DNA of 64,000 nt from Paenibacillus tyrphae (GTDB lineage Bacteria; Bacillota; Bacilli; Paenibacillales; NBRC-103111), in contig NZ_JNVM01000011.1 of assembly GCF_000722545.1 (NCBI RefSeq), positions 62,001 to 126,000 on the forward strand, in the 5' to 3' direction. A program made the translations under genes and the position numbers. Below the pieces are notes generated by a model, which was not told the DNA's origin, did no database searches, and saw only the letters and a program-made list of their open reading frames with translations. Shown one piece after another: positions 35,482-43,848 of this stretch; the first letter of the stretch is position 1, and the number at the start of each line of letters is the position of its first letter.

Positions 35482-36051
35482 GTGAGATTACTTCGATTAT
35501 CCATTGAACAAACATTGGGTCAGATTGGCATGGAGACGAACAATGCGAAGCAGGAAATCGAGCACAATTCTCCAGGTCAGCAAACGATAGAGCAAAAGCC
35601 GGCCACGCTTGAGTTTCACAGTCCGCAAGGCGAGCTTCAGATCGATTCATCGCAGGCTTGGCAGGCCTATGCCAAAGGCGGCCACCAGGCTTGGCTCAAT
35701 ATGATTTATAGCCAGATGGACTCCGTGTTTCTGCAAGGACTGGCCAAAAAAGTCGAAGAAGGCAAGCGGATGGCACAAATTACAAACCCATCCAATGCTT
35801 TTGCCGATATCGCCAAAGGAGCCTTGCAGGATAAACCTGAGATTCAGTATGTAGGACCGGCCTCCTTTATGAACGTTAAAATTAGCTATACGATGAATGC
35901 TCCACAAATTAATATTCAAGCGAATAAACCGGAAATCAACTACACCGTATCGAAGCCCGAGTTCACCTATACCCCGGGCAAAGTTGATATTTATATGAGG
36001 CAAATGCAATCTATCAACATTACGGTAAGCGAGTACGACTGGTATAAGTAA
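35482..36051 (+). CDS. DUF6470 family protein (YviE-like)
   Basis: 189 residues, function unknown. Begins MRLLRLSIEQTLGQIGME, a conserved family opening, and ends in repeated short beta-strand units, with motifs INIQANKPEINYTVSKPEF and FTYTPGKVDIYMRQMQSINI that look like alternating xIxxxxPxI strands. B. subtilis has yviE at the same place between flgL and fliW. GTG 35482 follows AGGAGGG. Gene position points to filament assembly or its regulation, but no activity can be read. Confidence 0.85.
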   Translation: MRLLRLSIEQTLGQIGMETNNAKQEIEHNSPGQQTIEQKPATLEFHSPQGELQIDSSQAWQAYAKGGHQAWLNMIYSQMDSVFLQGLAKKVEEGKRMAQITNPSNAFADIAKGALQDKPEIQYVGPASFMNVKISYTMNAPQINIQANKPEINYTVSKPEFTYTPGKVDIYMRQMQSINITVSEYDWYK

Positions 36052-36058
36052 AACAATT

Positions 36059-36088
36059 AAAGGCTATAGCTATAATGCTATAGCCTTT
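36059..36088 (+). repeat. perfect 12-base-pair hairpin before fliW
   Basis: AAAGGCTATAGC (36059-36070), loop TATAAT, GCTATAGCCTTT (36077-36088). The bases after it are GCATATTTG, so it lacks a proper T run. It could be a weak terminator or an mRNA processing/stability element just before the fliW binding site. Confidence 0.6.
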
Positions 36089-36111
36089 GCATATTTGAAA
36101 GGAGCATTCCT

Positions 36112-36519
36112 ATGTTGGAACAACTGAATGGAAAGGCATTCAATCTAAACGGCAGTATACTAGCTTTTGAGAACTATAATCAATATGAGCTGCAGCATAT
36201 CGAGGGAATGGAGTTCGCTTATTTTCAAAGCTTGGACGACGAAAATATTGGATTTGTCGTGGGCGTACCATTTGTTCATTTTAAGGATTATACTTTTGAG
36301 TTATCACTGGATGACATCGATCAGCTTGCGCTTTCGTCAGAAGAAGAAGCATTGGTTCTCTGTATCGTTACCGTCAGAGAGCCGTTTGAAGCCTCGACCA
36401 TGAACTTGATGGCACCGATTATTATTAATATTCAAAACTTGAACGGACGACAAATCGTGCTGCCTCCCAAATATGACTATAACATCAAAACTCCTTTATT
36501 CGACAAATCGAATAAATAG
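36112..36519 (+). CDS. fliW: flagellar assembly factor FliW
   Basis: Partner-switch protein: it binds flagellin, and when flagellin is exported it binds CsrA instead and frees hag translation. 135 residues. The family features LNGKAFNLNGSILAFEN, FAYFQSLDDENIGFVV, and the C-terminal MNLMAPIIINIQNLNGRQIV are visible. GAAAGGAG precedes ATG 36112. csrA is 17 bases downstream, and hag follows. Confidence 0.95.
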   Translation: MLEQLNGKAFNLNGSILAFENYNQYELQHIEGMEFAYFQSLDDENIGFVVGVPFVHFKDYTFELSLDDIDQLALSSEEEALVLCIVTVREPFEASTMNLMAPIIINIQNLNGRQIVLPPKYDYNIKTPLFDKSNK

Positions 36520-36536
36520 AAAGGTGGTGCACCACA

Positions 36537-36773
36537 TTGTTGGTCCTATCCCGAAAAAAAGGACAGTCCATTATGATTCATGACAACATTGAAATTGTAA
36601 TCTCCGCGATCGAAGGGGATCAAGTGAAAATAGGTATTAAGGCCCCGAGCGACATTAAAATATACCGAAAAGAATTAATCGAAGCAATCCAACAAAGCAA
36701 TCAGGAAGCCTTATCGGCAAAACTAGACCTAAGCAAGCTAAAGAACATGATGAAATCGGCAGAAAAAAGTTGA
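36537..36773 (+). CDS. csrA: carbon storage/translational regulator CsrA
   Basis: Small homodimeric RNA-binding protein that blocks translation by covering GGA motifs at ribosome binding sites. 78 residues with the conserved core MLVLSRKKGQSIMIHDNIEI and VKIGIKAPSDIKIYRKELIE; the RNA-binding first strand and the Arg-containing loop are intact. TTG 36537 follows AAGGTGGTG by 7 bases. That binding site lies inside a palindrome GTGGTGCACCAC. Its likely main target is the hag leader directly downstream. Confidence 0.96.
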   Translation: MLVLSRKKGQSIMIHDNIEIVISAIEGDQVKIGIKAPSDIKIYRKELIEAIQQSNQEALSAKLDLSKLKNMMKSAEKS

Positions 36774-36783
36774 AAAAAGCTAT

Positions 36784-36810
36784 TAACATTTGAAGTCTAT
36801 GTGCCGATAT
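36784..36810 (+). promoter_or_regulatory. SigD promoter of hag
   Basis: TAAC (36784-36787), exactly 15 bases, perfect GCCGATAT (36803-36810). Only one base of the -35 departs from the TAAA consensus. This gives hag its own transcript with a leader of about 65 bases. Confidence 0.85.
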
Positions 36811-36836
36811 AACTAAATGTAGGGAAAATCCCTATA

Positions 36837-36875
36837 TTCACAAGGACGTGAATGAATTTAAAATTCAAGGAGGAA
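36837..36875 (+). promoter_or_regulatory. CsrA-binding leader of hag
   Basis: Site 1: TTCAC (36837-36841), AAGGAC (36842-36847), GTGAA (36848-36852), a hairpin showing GGA in the loop, nearly the ideal CsrA ligand (ACARGGAYGU). Site 2 is the ribosome binding site itself, TCAAGGAGGA (36865-36874). A further GGGA lies at 36822-36825 in a short TAGGG/CCCTA hairpin. The two-site layout matches the known CsrA control of hag in B. subtilis. Confidence 0.75.
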
Positions 36876-36882
36876 CAATCAC

Positions 36883-37695
36883 ATGATTATCAACCACAAT
36901 CTTAACGCAATGAACGCACACCGCAACATGAGCTTGAACAACATCGCTCAAGGCAAATCCAGCGAGAAATTGTCTTCCGGCTACCGCATTAACCGCGCTG
37001 CTGACGATGCTGCAGGTCTTTCCATCTCGGAAAAAATGCGTACGCAAATCAGAGCTTTGGGCCAAGCTCAATCCAACGCTCAAGACGGTATCTCCCTTGT
37101 TCAAACTGCTGAGGGTGCAATGAACGAAGTTTCCGACATGCTGTCCCGCATGAAAGAACTGGCTGTAAAAGCGGCAAACGGTACATACAACGGTTCCGAC
37201 TTGGCAGCAATCGACGAAGAGTTCAAATCTTTGAGCTCCGCTATCGACAACATCGCTACAAAAACGAAATTCAATGGTATCGGCGTTTTGGATGGCTCGC
37301 AAGCATCCGTTCTTATCCAAATGGGCGACAATGGCGGAGACACAATCACTGTTTCTCTCCAAGACATTAAGGTTACTAACCTTTCTATCAATAATCAAAG
37401 CCTTGCAACTCAAGGTGGAGCAAGCACAGCACTGGCTCTTATCGACAACGACGTTCTGAAAATCAACAAAGCTCGTTCCGCATTCGGTGCTGTTCAAAAC
37501 CAATTGGAGCACACTTACAACAACTTGGGAACGACTACCGAGAACCTGCAAGCTGCAGAATCCCGTATCCGCGATACCGATATGGCAAAAGAAATGATGA
37601 ACTACACGAAGCTCAACATCCTGCAACAAGCTTCCAACTCGATGTTGGCTCAAGCGAACCAAGCGCCTCAAGGCGTACTGCAATTGCTTCGTTAA
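36883..37695 (+). CDS. hag: flagellin (Hag)
   Basis: Filament subunit, exported by the flagellar apparatus. 270 residues, a short flagellin. N-terminal MIINHNLNAMNAHRNMSLNN and SGYRINRAADDAAGLSISEKM, and C-terminal ESRIRDTDMAKEMMNYTKLN with final APQGVLQLLR, form the D0/D1 core. The central part (about 120-195) is small and Ser/Thr/Asn-rich, a possible place for O-linked glycans. Codon bias is strong (high expression). AAGGAGGAA precedes ATG 36883. The strong terminator after it makes the transcript monocistronic. Confidence 0.97.
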   Translation: MIINHNLNAMNAHRNMSLNNIAQGKSSEKLSSGYRINRAADDAAGLSISEKMRTQIRALGQAQSNAQDGISLVQTAEGAMNEVSDMLSRMKELAVKAANGTYNGSDLAAIDEEFKSLSSAIDNIATKTKFNGIGVLDGSQASVLIQMGDNGGDTITVSLQDIKVTNLSINNQSLATQGGASTALALIDNDVLKINKARSAFGAVQNQLEHTYNNLGTTTENLQAAESRIRDTDMAKEMMNYTKLNILQQASNSMLAQANQAPQGVLQLLR

Positions 37696-37707
37696 TTTGC
37701 TTAGCTT

Positions 37708-37750
37708 TAATACAAAGAGCCCATTATGGATTAATGGGCTCTTTGTATTA
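37708..37750 (+). terminator. terminator of hag
   Basis: A perfect 19-base-pair stem (37708-37726 with 37732-37750) and a 5-base loop. The stem absorbs the T-rich part, so it may also act as an RNA-stabilising 3' end. Confidence 0.88.
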
Positions 37751-37771
37751 GTAAATACGGGAGGCTACTAA

Positions 37772-38821
37772 ATGAAAGTAAGCGTTTGTATGATTGTGAG
37801 AAATGAACAGGATTGCATTAAAAACGCTTTGGCCAGCATCCCTCCTGATTTTGAGGCCATTGTGCTGGATACGGGCTCAACAGACCAAACTGTCCAAATT
37901 GCTCAATCCAGCGGGGTAATAGTTAAGAAATATGCTTGGAACGACAATTTTTCCGATGCAAGAAATTATTGTGGTTCGTTTGCTACAGGAGACTATATTT
38001 TAGTACTTGATGCAGACGAAACTTTGCCTGCAAATACCAACGAGATCGTAAATCAATTTGTTTTGCAATACCCGAAAATGTGCGCTTCAGTTTTTATTAA
38101 GAATGAGATGGAAGATGAGATCAAGACACATCGTATGGTGCGTTTTTACCCTAACGACGGAATGTACTTGTTTCATGGAATTGTTCATGAGCAAGTTTAT
38201 TATAAAGATGCCCCTGCCGAGTTTAAGCCAATGAATTTGACCCTTACTCACTATGGTTATGAGCAAGAGCATTATGATCAGAAGAATAAAATAAGCAGGT
38301 ATCTGCCTTTATATAAAAAGCATCTGGAAGAGAATCCGAACGACGGTTATATGCTTTATCAAATGGGAAAAATTTATTTTGCGCAAAACGATTATTCCTC
38401 GGCTATCCGGTATTTAATGCAGTCTTTAAATATCGGCGAAGCGAACCGGTTGTATTTTCCGGTAACATTGGTTATGTTGGGATATGCTTTAAAAGAGACG
38501 GGTAGAAGTTCAGAAGCGGAGCAATTGCTAGTTAATTTCGAAAATGACTATCCCGATTTCCCGGACCTTCCCTTTTTGCAAGGCTTACTCGCGATGGACA
38601 CGGGCAATATCCAACGAATCGCCCCGGCTTTTCAAAGAGCTTTAGCCATTGGAGAAAGCGCCAAATATACTTCCGTTGCCGGTGTAGGCACTTACAAAGC
38701 CGCTTATAATTTGGGAGTTTACTACGAAATTGTCGGTAATACGTCCAAAGCCAAAGAATACTATCTATCCTCCGCCACTGAAAATTACAAGCCAGCAGTA
38801 GAAAGATTAAAATTTTTATAA
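37772..38821 (+). CDS. GT2 glycosyltransferase with TPR tail, candidate flagellin glycosyltransferase
   Basis: 349 residues. GT-A domain about 1-200: MKVSVCMIVRNEQDCIKNAL, LDTGSTDQTVQIA, and DxD-type ILVLDADETLP (about 87-97). The C-terminal 140 residues carry TPR-like repeats (YMLYQMGKIYFAQNDYSSAIRYL). The fold plan matches GT2-TPR enzymes that modify proteins directly. It sits between hag and fliD, so flagellin is the obvious candidate acceptor (inference). It is shorter than its two relatives downstream. GGGAGG precedes ATG 37772. Confidence 0.88.
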   Translation: MKVSVCMIVRNEQDCIKNALASIPPDFEAIVLDTGSTDQTVQIAQSSGVIVKKYAWNDNFSDARNYCGSFATGDYILVLDADETLPANTNEIVNQFVLQYPKMCASVFIKNEMEDEIKTHRMVRFYPNDGMYLFHGIVHEQVYYKDAPAEFKPMNLTLTHYGYEQEHYDQKNKISRYLPLYKKHLEENPNDGYMLYQMGKIYFAQNDYSSAIRYLMQSLNIGEANRLYFPVTLVMLGYALKETGRSSEAEQLLVNFENDYPDFPDLPFLQGLLAMDTGNIQRIAPAFQRALAIGESAKYTSVAGVGTYKAAYNLGVYYEIVGNTSKAKEYYLSSATENYKPAVERLKFL

Positions 38822-38892
38822 AACCCTTTAATTTTATTGCGAAAATTACGATAAATGAAGTAAAGACTACTATGGATAAGGGGGCGTTTTCT

Positions 38893-40674
38893 ATGCCTAT
38901 GAGAATTACCGGTATGAGCTCGGGACTTGATATCGACAAAATGGTAAGTGACCTGATGAAGGCGGAACGGATGCCATTAAACAAAATAACTCAAAAGAGA
39001 ACCCAAACGTCATGGACTATGGGGTTGTATCGGGAAATTAATACGAAGCTATCCAGTTTTAAAACGGTTGTCAATGATATGAAATTAAGCGGCGACTGGA
39101 AGGCAACCAAAGCTGCATCTACGAATGCCGCAGTAACGGTATCATCGGACGGCAGTTCCAATGCCATAAACCATACGATTGCTGTAGATCGATTGGCAAG
39201 TGGAGCCAGTAAATCGAGCAGTGGGGCAATTTCGAATGATCTTGCAGGAAGTGCTTTATCTGGAACGGTCTCCATCGATTCCAGCAATAATAAGTTCGAT
39301 GTTACTGTCAATGGAGTTAAGAAGACGATCACGCTAAGTCCCAATGCCTCTTATACGCCTTCTACATTAAAAGATGAGTTGAACACACAGCTCTCGGCCG
39401 CTTTTGGCGCATCCGTCTCGGTTAGTTTAACAGGAGCGGGTAACAATCAGCTTAAATTTAACAGTACGGGCCAAGTCACATTATCAGACGTAGCCGGGAA
39501 TAATGGCTTAACCGCCCTTGGATTCGCTGCCGGAGCTCAAAGATCAAATAGGCTGGATGCCACAAGTCCGATAGGCTTCTCTGGGGATATGGTAATTAAC
39601 GGAAAAATGGTAACCATCGGTCCTGGAGATTCGTTATCCAACATCATCACCAAAGTCAACACGTCTACCGCCGGTGTTACGATGAGTTATGATGTCGCAA
39701 GCGATAAAGTCGTCTTTGCATCCAAGGGAACGGGCAGCAATGCTAAGGTGGACTTGACCGGAACGAATAGTTCCATTTTGGCCGGATTACAATTTGCCGA
39801 CAGCAATGCAGTCTATGGGCAAGATGCAAGTGTCCAAATCGACGGTGTTCAATATTACGAGCAATCCAATACCTTTACCAAAGACGGCATTACCTACACC
39901 TTAAATCAAACGACAGCTCCGTCAACTGTCGTTAACGTTTCGGTAACGAAAGATACGGACGCTCTCTTCGACAAAATCGTAAATTTCGTCTCGAAGTATA
40001 ACGAAACGGTTGAGTTAATGAGCAAGCGCTTGAACGAAGACAAATATCGCGGCTACAATCCTTTGAGCGATGATGAGAAGAAAGATATGAAAGAGGCTGA
40101 CGTTAAGCTTTGGGAAGAAAAAGCCAAGAGTGGCCTGATTCGAAGAGACAGCATTGTTTCTAGCGCTCTGAGCTCCTTAAGAAGAATGACCAGCGAAACC
40201 GTTGAAGGGGTATCACAAGATTATAATGCCCTTTATAAAATCGGTATTTCAACATCGTCTTACAATATTAATAAACCGGAAGATGCGGCAAAGCTAACGA
40301 TTGACGAAACCAAGCTTAAGAAAGCTTTGGCTAGCGACCCGGATTCAGTGGTTGCTATGTTTACCAATTTTCCGGCGGATTCCGGTTTATCTGATCAGGC
40401 CAAATATAGACAAAAAGGTATTGCTCAGCGTATGTTTGACCAAATCGGTTCATCCATCAATGAATTATCCGAAAAAGCAGGCAAACCAGGAACTGTTGAA
40501 AATGACGAAAATACGACGTTAGGCTCTAATATGAGAACGTTCGAACGCAAAATCAAAGATTTGGAAGCAAAAATGAAGAAAAAAGAAAATAATTACTACG
40601 CTCAATTCGCACAAATGGAAAAAGCGATTCAAAAAAATAATGCTCAAAGCTCATGGCTAGCCCAAAGAATGTAA
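38893..40674 (+). CDS. fliD: flagellar filament cap protein FliD (HAP2)
   Basis: Caps the growing filament and inserts flagellin. 593 residues. N-terminal MPMRITGMSSGLDIDKMVSD and LMKAERMPLNKI, and the C-terminal coiled region with KDLEAKMKKKENNYYAQFAQM and EKAIQKNNAQSSWLAQ, identify FliD. ATG 38893 lies 8 bases after AAGGGGG; the earlier ATG at 38872 places that binding site inside the gene. A weak SigD-like -10 (TACGATAA, 38847-38854) lies upstream without a good -35. Confidence 0.95.
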   Translation: MPMRITGMSSGLDIDKMVSDLMKAERMPLNKITQKRTQTSWTMGLYREINTKLSSFKTVVNDMKLSGDWKATKAASTNAAVTVSSDGSSNAINHTIAVDRLASGASKSSSGAISNDLAGSALSGTVSIDSSNNKFDVTVNGVKKTITLSPNASYTPSTLKDELNTQLSAAFGASVSVSLTGAGNNQLKFNSTGQVTLSDVAGNNGLTALGFAAGAQRSNRLDATSPIGFSGDMVINGKMVTIGPGDSLSNIITKVNTSTAGVTMSYDVASDKVVFASKGTGSNAKVDLTGTNSSILAGLQFADSNAVYGQDASVQIDGVQYYEQSNTFTKDGITYTLNQTTAPSTVVNVSVTKDTDALFDKIVNFVSKYNETVELMSKRLNEDKYRGYNPLSDDEKKDMKEADVKLWEEKAKSGLIRRDSIVSSALSSLRRMTSETVEGVSQDYNALYKIGISTSSYNINKPEDAAKLTIDETKLKKALASDPDSVVAMFTNFPADSGLSDQAKYRQKGIAQRMFDQIGSSINELSEKAGKPGTVENDENTTLGSNMRTFERKIKDLEAKMKKKENNYYAQFAQMEKAIQKNNAQSSWLAQRM

Positions 40675-40704
40675 TTTCTTGTTTGTAAAGGTGAGGTGAT
40701 TGTA

Positions 40705-41103
40705 ATGGAAATGAATTCTATGCCTTCCTCGACTAACATGACGGGTATGACAGGATCAGTAAAAAACGGGACAGATTCAGCAGTTCAGATCGAGAGCTAT
40801 GGTAGCGTTGGGTACGTGCCCAACATCTCTTCTAGTGCTACAGAGCTATTGAAAAAAGAGAAGTTTGAGTTGTCCATCTCCGAGGAAGCCGTAGTCAAAG
40901 CGATCCAGAAAGCAAATAAAGCTCTTCAAGGCGTCGAAAAAAGATTCGAATATCGTGTTCATCAACAAACAGGCGAAATTATGGTGAAAGTGCTTAATCA
41001 AGAAACCAATGAACTTATCCGGGAAATTCCGCCTGAAAAACTATTGGATCTCGTTGCAAAACTTCAGGATATCTGCGGCATAATTATAGATGAAAAGAGG
41101 TAA
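40705..41103 (+). CDS. flaG: flagellar protein FlaG
   Basis: 132 residues. The first 60 residues are Ser/Thr/Met-rich and disordered. The conserved FlaG domain follows: VVKAIQKANKALQGVEKRFE, then VHQQTGEIMVKVLNQETNEL and IREIPPEKLLDLVAKLQD. FlaG proteins affect filament length. ATG 40705 lies 8 bases after GAGG; in-frame ATG 40711 is also possible. fliS starts 5 bases after the stop. Confidence 0.92.
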   Translation: MEMNSMPSSTNMTGMTGSVKNGTDSAVQIESYGSVGYVPNISSSATELLKKEKFELSISEEAVVKAIQKANKALQGVEKRFEYRVHQQTGEIMVKVLNQETNELIREIPPEKLLDLVAKLQDICGIIIDEKR

Positions 41104-41108
41104 CACGA

Positions 41109-41501
41109 ATGATCCAGCAGCAAGGACAAGAAACATACCTGCGAATGCAGGTGACGACAGCGGCGCCGTGGGAATTAACCTTATTGCTCTATAATGGTTG
41201 TATCAAATTCATGAAGCAAGCGTTAGATGGGATTCAAAAAAGTGATTTTGAAGCAAAAAATACAAATATCAAAAAAGCTATCCGCATTATAGATGAGTTG
41301 ATTGCGACTTTAGATAAAAAATATGAAATATCCAAAAACCTCGATGCATTATACGTTTTTATGAAAGATAAATTATTCGAGGCCAATACTAAGCTTAATG
41401 TAGAAGCCCTTCAAGTAAGCATTGAGTTGATGACGGACCTTAGAGATACTTGGGTTAAGGCCATGAAATCTTTGAGGTCTCCTGCGAAGGTGCAGTCGTA
41501 A
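41109..41501 (+). CDS. fliS: flagellin export chaperone FliS
   Basis: Binds the C-terminus of flagellin before export. 130 residues, helical. Characteristic opening YLRMQVTTAAPWELTLLLYNGCIKFMKQAL (landmarks YLRMQV, LTLLLYNG) and C-terminal MTDLRDTWVKAMKS. ATG 41109 after GAGGTAACACG. The stop codon overlaps the start of the next gene by one base (TAATG). Confidence 0.95.
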   Translation: MIQQQGQETYLRMQVTTAAPWELTLLLYNGCIKFMKQALDGIQKSDFEAKNTNIKKAIRIIDELIATLDKKYEISKNLDALYVFMKDKLFEANTKLNVEALQVSIELMTDLRDTWVKAMKSLRSPAKVQS

Positions 41502-41863
41502 TGGTTTCGGTACATGAAATGCAGCTTTTGGAGCAATTATTGGACGTCACTAAACAAATCTCTATGCTTGTTTTCGATCAAGAGGAAAGTTTGGAGCAAT
41601 TAACGATTCTGCAAGCTACTCAAGACGAGCTTAGAGAGCAATTGGATCAACTTGGATTTAGTGCGCAAACTGCCGATGCCTCAGCAAAGGCAATAATAGC
41701 AGAGTGCTTTCAATTGGAGCAATCCATACAGAAAAGACTTCAGTTAGAACAAAATATGATTAAGGCTGAAATAAATAAGCTGCAGGCTGGAAACTTGATG
41801 AAAAATAGATACCAGCAAGCTTATTCGCAAGTTGAAGGTTATTTCATAGATAATAAAAAATAG
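41501..41863 (+). CDS. FliT-like flagellar chaperone
   Basis: 120 residues, wholly helical and Gln/Glu-rich (MQLLEQLLDVTKQISMLV, LEQSIQKRLQLEQNMIKAEI). Sequence similarity to FliT is weak, but place (after fliS), size and helical pattern fit a chaperone for FliD. The ATG overlaps the fliS stop, so the two are translationally coupled. The stop codon lies inside the terminator stem that follows. Confidence 0.7.
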   Translation: MVSVHEMQLLEQLLDVTKQISMLVFDQEESLEQLTILQATQDELREQLDQLGFSAQTADASAKAIIAECFQLEQSIQKRLQLEQNMIKAEINKLQAGNLMKNRYQQAYSQVEGYFIDNKK

Positions 41864-41895
41864 GATCAGACCTCGCCGGTCTGATCCTATTTTTT
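41855..41895. terminator. bidirectional terminator between flagellar operon and glycan island
   Basis: AAAAAATAGGATCAGACC pairs perfectly with GGTCTGATCCTATTTTTT around TCGCC. A and T runs on both sides let it serve both the + strand flagellar operon and the - strand glycosyltransferase gene; the stop codons of both genes lie in or next to the stem. Confidence 0.93.
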
Positions 41896-43822
41896 AGAGC
41901 AATTTAATAAAAGAGAGCCCCCTGTAGTGAGGAAACTGGTTATACATTAATTCTTTATATTGTGCTTTTTCCTGAGGATCAGAATTGTACTGTAAAAATA
42001 AAGTATAAGATACGATATTGTTGGGATTCAACTTTAGAGCCGTTCTTAAAAATTCTAACCCTTCTGTTACTTCTCCTTGTTGAAGGTACAGTCGCGCTAT
42101 ATTTTCATAGCCTGTAGCTTGAAGCGTATTTTTTTGCAGTAGCATCGAATAATAATCAAAAGCTAATTCGATTTGATTCTGCGTGTAGAAGTAATCTCCA
42201 AGTAGATTGGCTATCGAATCTTGATGAGGTAACTGCTTTATAAGCCAATCATATACTTCAAAATGCCCCATTTTAAACAAGTCGATAAGTAGTTTGATGA
42301 TGATCAATAAATCAATATCTGTGTCCTTTGTCAAGGATCCAGAGAGGATATGTTTCATCGTTGTTTGTGTCAGACTCGATTCCTTGACAGATGAAACAAA
42401 GTTGAGATAGCTTGAATTCTTCCAAAGGCAAGCAGCCAAAAATAAAGTTTTAGAAAGATCCGTTTCCTCCTGCTCGTCTGCATGATCAATTTTTGCTAGA
42501 TGCTGATCGAAAAGAGATTGATTATTAATTATCAATGCATATTGAACATAATTAAAAGATGAGATTTCTATACCAAAATTTACACATTCTTTGTAGTAAT
42601 GTTCGGCAATTTCATTTTTGCCAACCAACAACCCCATTTGAAATAAGAGCAGAGCACTGGCGGCGGTCATCTCTGGATATATTTTTTTAAGAAATTCAAC
42701 TATTGAAGAAGTAGACTCTGTAGATACTAAGATCATAAGCAACTGATATAGCACCAAGCGATCATCGGGCATAAGCTGCATCAATTTGGTTAAACAGTAG
42801 ACAGCATTAGGCATATCGTGCACTGAACTGTAAATATTTGAAAGTTTGGAATAAGGAAGGGAACTTCCGTATATCGGGCTAATAAGCCAAAAACGTTGAT
42901 TTTTGTCGGTAGTTTTTTCCCCAATCTCAATTGCTTGATTGAATGATCTAATCGCTTGATCATGCAGGCCAAAATGAGAGTAAACCAAGCCTCTGTAGCA
43001 GTAATAGTCTGAAAAGTGAGGCCAAGTTTGAATCGATTCTTCAATCAAATCACTGGCTTCCTTATATCGGTCTAAATAAAAGTAAGCATTAATCATGGAG
43101 TTAACACAGTGAAGATACCAGACTTCATTCTTCTTTGCTTTTTTATAGGCCCGCTCGTAATAGTAGAGCGCTTTTTTATAATCATTGAGGATCATATATT
43201 CGTTTCCAAGCGTAAAGAAGTCATAATCTGTTTTATTAGTTAGAGATTCAAAAATAGATAAATTTCGGGTTGATTTGTCTTTTCTGCCCCTTGTTTCATC
43301 CGTATAACCGGTGTGAAATATTTTAAAATGATAGTTGGCTAGATGAATTTCGCCATGTCGGTAAGTTATCTGCTCATGAATAGGTCTAAAGAAATAAACA
43401 TCAGGATGGTTTGTGAACAAACGTATGGCTGTGGATTCGATAAATCTTCGATCTTTTACATGACCTAGAAAGTTGAAGATCGGCAATATGATCCCTTGAG
43501 GCTCTGCATGATCGAGGCTTTGTAAATGTTCACGGAGACGTATGTGCTCATCTGGTTGCACATACTCGTCTGCATCCAACACAAGGATCCATTTCGCGGT
43601 AGCTTTGCTTATTGCTTCGTTCTTTGCCGCGGCAAAATCATTAATCCATTGAAAAGGATATACGTGTTCGGTAAACTCCGAAGCAATCTCTACCGTTTTA
43701 TCTGTAGAACCTGTATCCACCACTATGATTTCATCCACCAAGCCTTTGACACTTTCTAAGCATCTTCGAAGGGTCTTTTCTTCGTCTTTTACAATCATAC
43801 ATAAGGATAGCAACTTATTCAT
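41894..43822 (-). CDS. GT2 glycosyltransferase with long TPR region (copy 1)
   Basis: 642 residues. GT-A domain about 1-200: LLSLCMIVKDEEKTLRRCLE, VVDTGSTDKTVEIA, NDFAAAKNEAISKA, and DxD motif WILVLDADEYVQPD. About 440 residues of TPR-like helical repeats follow (YDFFTLGNEYMILNDYKKAL, YYYERAYKKAKKNEVW, AFDYYSMLLQKN, AIARLYLQ-type units). The plan is that of GT2-TPR enzymes that glycosylate proteins. It is a paralogue of the gene immediately upstream on the same strand, 26 bases away, so the pair is co-transcribed. TAGGAGAAA precedes the ATG. Acceptor unknown; flagellin is proposed from location. Confidence 0.87.
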   Translation of the reverse strand: MNKLLSLCMIVKDEEKTLRRCLESVKGLVDEIIVVDTGSTDKTVEIASEFTEHVYPFQWINDFAAAKNEAISKATAKWILVLDADEYVQPDEHIRLREHLQSLDHAEPQGIILPIFNFLGHVKDRRFIESTAIRLFTNHPDVYFFRPIHEQITYRHGEIHLANYHFKIFHTGYTDETRGRKDKSTRNLSIFESLTNKTDYDFFTLGNEYMILNDYKKALYYYERAYKKAKKNEVWYLHCVNSMINAYFYLDRYKEASDLIEESIQTWPHFSDYYCYRGLVYSHFGLHDQAIRSFNQAIEIGEKTTDKNQRFWLISPIYGSSLPYSKLSNIYSSVHDMPNAVYCLTKLMQLMPDDRLVLYQLLMILVSTESTSSIVEFLKKIYPEMTAASALLLFQMGLLVGKNEIAEHYYKECVNFGIEISSFNYVQYALIINNQSLFDQHLAKIDHADEQEETDLSKTLFLAACLWKNSSYLNFVSSVKESSLTQTTMKHILSGSLTKDTDIDLLIIIKLLIDLFKMGHFEVYDWLIKQLPHQDSIANLLGDYFYTQNQIELAFDYYSMLLQKNTLQATGYENIARLYLQQGEVTEGLEFLRTALKLNPNNIVSYTLFLQYNSDPQEKAQYKELMYNQFPHYRGLSFIKLL

Positions 43823-43848
43823 GCCGATTTCTCCTATGCCGTCTTAGT

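Noticed and set aside
37708..37750. Insertion-sequence inverted repeat or CRISPR repeat
   Set aside because: Single short perfect hairpin right after hag, best explained as its terminator; no transposase or repeated spacers.
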